Positions 61,877 through 64,000 of a DNA stretch of 64,000 nt are shown piece after piece (within the stretch, counting starts at the first letter, position 1; every line of letters begins with the position of its first letter). The stretch spans positions 122,681-186,680 of the forward strand of contig NZ_LQIS01000055.1 of NCBI RefSeq assembly GCF_001499905.1, read 5' to 3'. This DNA comes from Mycobacterium sp. GA-1285 (GTDB lineage Bacteria; Actinomycetota; Actinomycetes; Mycobacteriales; Mycobacteriaceae). Position numbers and translations under genes: made by a program. The notes beneath the pieces are model-generated. The model was not told where the DNA came from. It did not search any database and saw only the letters and a program-made list of their open reading frames with translations.

Positions 61877-63361
61877 ATGCATGACGATTTCGACCGCTGT
61901 TATCGGGCCGTCCAGTCCAAGGACGCTCGGTTCGACGGATGGTTCGTCACCGCCGTGCTGACCACCAAGATCTACTGCCGGCCGAGCTGCCCGGTCCGTC
62001 CGCCGTACGCCCGCAACATGCGGTTCTATCCGACCGCGGCAGCTGCTCAGAAGGCCGGCTTCCGCGCGTGTAAGCGCTGCAGGCCCGACGCCTCCCCCGG
62101 GTCACCGGAGTGGAACGTGCGCGGCGATGTCGTTGCGCGCGCCATGCGGCTGATCGCCGACGGCATCGTCGACCGCGACGGTGTCACCGGGTTGGCCGCC
62201 AAGCTCGGATACACCACCCGCCAGCTAGAGCGGCTGTTGCAGGCCGAAGTCGGTGCCAACCCACTCGCGTTGGCGAGGGCACAGCGATCGCAGACAGCGC
62301 GCGTGCTCATCGAGACCACCGAATTGCCGTTCAGCGACGTGGCTTTCGCAGCTGGTTTCTCCAGCATCCGCCAGTTCAACGACACCGTTCGATCCGTGTA
62401 CGACCTTCCTCCAACCGCGTTGCGCCAACGCGCGCGAGCGCGGTTCGGTGCAAGCGACGGCGGTGGCGGGGCGATCTCTCTGCGGTTGCCCGTACGTACC
62501 CCGTTCGCGTACGAGGGATTGTTCGGTCACCTGGCGGCCAGTGCGGTACCCGGCGTCGAGGAGGTGCGCGACGGTGCCTACCGGCGCACGGTACGCCTGC
62601 CCAGCGGGAGTGGAATCGTCTCGCTCACACCGCAACCGGATCATGTGCAATGCAGCGTCGTACTCGACGATTTCCGGGACCTCGCCACGGCCATCGCCCG
62701 CTGCCGACGGCTGCTCGACCTCGACGCGGATCCCGAGGCGGTCGTCGATGCGCTCGGCGCCGATGCCGACTTGAGCGCCCTGGTGGCCAAGGCCCCGGGG
62801 CAGCGAATCCCACGTACGGTCGACGAACACGAACTTGCCGTGCGGGCCGTGCTCGGCCAGCAGGTGTCGGTGAAGGCAGCGCGCACGCATGCCGGCCGGA
62901 TCGCATCCGCGTACGGCCAACCGATCACCGATCTGGATGGCGTTCTGACACATGTGTTTCCGACTGTCGAGCATCTCACCGAGATCGATCCCGCCCGTTT
63001 GGCATTCCCGAAATCCAGACAACGTTCCTTGACGTCTCTGATCCAAGCCCTCGCCGACGGCGATCTGGTGTTGGATGCGGGCTGCGATTGGGACAGCGCA
63101 CGTGAGCAGCTGCAGGCATTACCGGGAATCGGCCCGTGGACCGCGGAGATCATTGCCATGCGCGGCCTGGGAGATCCCGACGCATTTCCGGTGACAGATC
63201 TTGGCGTGCGCGTTGCCGCCGAACAACTGGGGCTGCCCACCGATGCGCGTCTGCTCACCGAGCACAGCGTCCGTTGGCGACCGTGGCGTTCGTACGTCAC
63301 ACAGCATCTGTGGACGGCCCTCGATCATGCGGTCAATGTGTGGCCGCCGAAGGAGAAGTGA
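61877..63361 (+). CDS. alkA: Ada-AlkA fusion: methyl-sensing regulator and 3-methyladenine DNA glycosylase II
   Basis: A 494-residue three-part protein. The N-terminal Ada domain holds the Zn cysteines in YCRPSCPVRPP and FRACKRCRPD (residues 35-72), one of which accepts methyl groups from phosphotriesters. An AraC helix-turn-helix (VTGLAAKLGYTTRQLERLL, LPFSDVAFAAGFSSIRQF) follows at 95-170. The C-terminal AlkA domain has a helix-hairpin-helix (LQALPGIGPWTAEIIAMRGLG) and the catalytic Asp in FPVTDLGVR. ATG 61877 (MHDDFDRCY) is the likely start, not GTG 61868. It is coupled to ogt by a one-base overlap and probably activates both. Confidence 0.96.
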   Translation: MHDDFDRCYRAVQSKDARFDGWFVTAVLTTKIYCRPSCPVRPPYARNMRFYPTAAAAQKAGFRACKRCRPDASPGSPEWNVRGDVVARAMRLIADGIVDRDGVTGLAAKLGYTTRQLERLLQAEVGANPLALARAQRSQTARVLIETTELPFSDVAFAAGFSSIRQFNDTVRSVYDLPPTALRQRARARFGASDGGGGAISLRLPVRTPFAYEGLFGHLAASAVPGVEEVRDGAYRRTVRLPSGSGIVSLTPQPDHVQCSVVLDDFRDLATAIARCRRLLDLDADPEAVVDALGADADLSALVAKAPGQRIPRTVDEHELAVRAVLGQQVSVKAARTHAGRIASAYGQPITDLDGVLTHVFPTVEHLTEIDPARLAFPKSRQRSLTSLIQALADGDLVLDAGCDWDSAREQLQALPGIGPWTAEIIAMRGLGDPDAFPVTDLGVRVAAEQLGLPTDARLLTEHSVRWRPWRSYVTQHLWTALDHAVNVWPPKEK

Positions 63362-63864
63362 TGACAGGTCTGCACTTTCGCTCAATGGAGAGCCCGGTCG
63401 GTGAATTGACGTTGGCAGGTCGGAACGGTCGGCTGATGCACCTGCGAATGGTCGACCAGACGTATGAACCGAGCCGGGAAGGGTGGGAACCCGATGCCGG
63501 CGCATTTCCGGACGCGGTCGAACAGCTCGAGGCGTACTTCGCCGGTGAACTCACCGAGTTCGATCTCGAGCTCGACATGGTCGGTACGACGTTTCAAAAG
63601 AAGGTCTGGGCAGCGTTGCTGACCATTCCCTACGGGGCAACACGGTCATACGGTGAGATCGCCCGCCAGATCGGTGCACCCGGTGCGTTCCGGGCCGTCG
63701 GATTGGCCAACGGGCACAACCCGATTGGAATCGTCGTGCCGTGCCACCGGGTGATCGGCGCCAACGGCAGCCTCACCGGTTACGGCGGTGGCCTCGACAG
63801 GAAGAGGGCATTGCTCGAGATGGAGAAGAGCCGGGTCTCGCCCGCGCTGAGGTTATTCGAGTGA
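63361..63864 (+). CDS. ogt: Methylated-DNA-protein cysteine methyltransferase
   Basis: A 167-residue suicide repair protein that takes methyl groups from O6-methylguanine. The acceptor Cys128 is in VVPCHRVIG, the helix-turn-helix is IPYGATRSYGEIARQIG with the arginine finger (FRAVGLANGHNP), and the C-terminus is GYGGGLDRKRALLEME. Its ATG overlaps the ada-alkA stop (TGATG), so both are made together as an adaptive-response pair. Confidence 0.97.
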   Translation: MTGLHFRSMESPVGELTLAGRNGRLMHLRMVDQTYEPSREGWEPDAGAFPDAVEQLEAYFAGELTEFDLELDMVGTTFQKKVWAALLTIPYGATRSYGEIARQIGAPGAFRAVGLANGHNPIGIVVPCHRVIGANGSLTGYGGGLDRKRALLEMEKSRVSPALRLFE

Positions 63865-63885
63865 TTCGACCCGAAAGCACAAATG

Positions 63886-63918
63886 CCTGTGGCCCCCAAT
63901 CGAATTGGGGGCCACAGG
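63886..63918. terminator. Perfect 15-bp hairpin between ogt and rrf
   Basis: CCTGTGGCCCCCAAT at 63886-63900 pairs exactly with ATTGGGGGCCACAGG at 63904-63918 around the loop CGA. On the minus strand, downstream of 5S rRNA, the hairpin is followed by CATTTGTGCTTTCG, a short T-rich stretch. It fits the rRNA operon terminator, usable from the ogt side too. Confidence 0.85.
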
Positions 63919-63928
63919 GCTTAATGTG

Positions 63929-64000
63929 TGTTCGGCGGTGTCCTACTTTTCCGCCCGGGTTGGGCAGTATCATTGGCGCTGGCAGGCTTAGCTTCCGGGT
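63929..64000 (-). rRNA. rrf: 5S ribosomal RNA (3' part; continues past the window)
   Basis: The minus strand reads ACCCGGAAGCTAAGCCTGCC, then AGCGCCAATGATACTGCCCA, and ends GGACACCGCCGAACA, the conserved 3' two-thirds of actinobacterial 5S rRNA. The exact 3' end may differ by one or two bases. The remaining rRNA operon should lie to the right. ogt next to rrf in convergent orientation is the order I remember for M. tuberculosis. Confidence 0.95.

Noticed and set aside
61687..61884. 65-codon plus-strand frame before ada-alkA
   Set aside because: No ribosome-binding site or recognisable sequence; it is more likely promoter region.

Overview
The window reads as chromosomal DNA of a GC-rich, environmental mycobacterium (Mycolicibacterium-like). 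The reasons are the glgE/glgB/glgP maltosyltransferase block, the cysO-cysM-mec sulfur-carrier cassette, NucS, an MspA-type porin, WhiB, an F420-type LLM oxidoreductase and many cytochrome P450s. From 27.6 kb to the right end the gene order follows what I remember of M. tuberculosis Rv1343c back to Rv1316c and then 5S rRNA: lprD, DUF3817, rdgB, rph, Rv1339, murI, rhomboid, cysM, cysO, mec, P1 peptidase, DUF2017, clpS, pncB, dinG, glgP, glgE, glgB, YbbN-like, fadA4, epimerase, zinc protein, nucS, adenylate cyclase, alkA, ogt, rrf. Genes not in that remembered order are inserted: an MFS exporter, a zinc metallopeptidase plus MspA porin, and a glutaminase, carotenoid oxygenase, TetR and P450 group.

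Left part, 0-9 kb: a minus-strand catabolic operon (two-subunit B12-dependent acyl-CoA mutase, LLM oxidoreductase, CaiB-type CoA transferase cut by the window edge) is divergent from an SDR, an acyl-CoA synthetase, a 100-aa protein and a membrane adenylate cyclase. Two near-identical 28-bp repeats lie between the divergent units. A decayed MFS transporter follows.

9-20 kb is the most unusual part: a minus-strand run of about 14 tightly packed or overlapping genes. It encodes two closely related six-helix membrane proteins with invariant His/Glu residues, a NorQ/CbbQ-type AAA+ ATPase with a NorD/CoxE-type VWA partner, two single-helix micropeptides (34 and 42 aa) plus a possible 44-aa peptide, a one-helix membrane protein, three P450s, two dihydrodipicolinate-reductase-like oxidoreductases and a VOC protein. 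A TetR regulator sits upstream. A divergent SDR plus a third reductase-like gene complete the set. Three copies of a palindromic motif (RTTGACTGNRGTCARY) mark the probable TetR operators. NorQ/NorD-type pairs are known to mature or reactivate metalloenzymes, so my main proposal is an uncharacterised AAA+/VWA-dependent membrane enzyme system coupled to P450 catabolism.

22-27.6 kb: an amidohydrolase divergent from an AraC regulator, a TetR divergent from a WhiB with two palindromic operators between them, a small membrane protein, an SRPBCC protein, tRNA-Leu(UAG) and a frameshifted LAGLIDADG gene.

27.6-64 kb is mostly conserved housekeeping: nucleotide sanitation and RNA processing, cell wall (murI), protein-bound sulfur transfer for cysteine, NAD salvage, alpha-glucan metabolism, the methylmalonyl-CoA epimerase/thiolase pair, mismatch-type repair (nucS) and alkylation repair (ada-alkA, ogt). 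The window ends inside 5S rRNA, which lies convergent to ogt across a perfect 15-bp hairpin.
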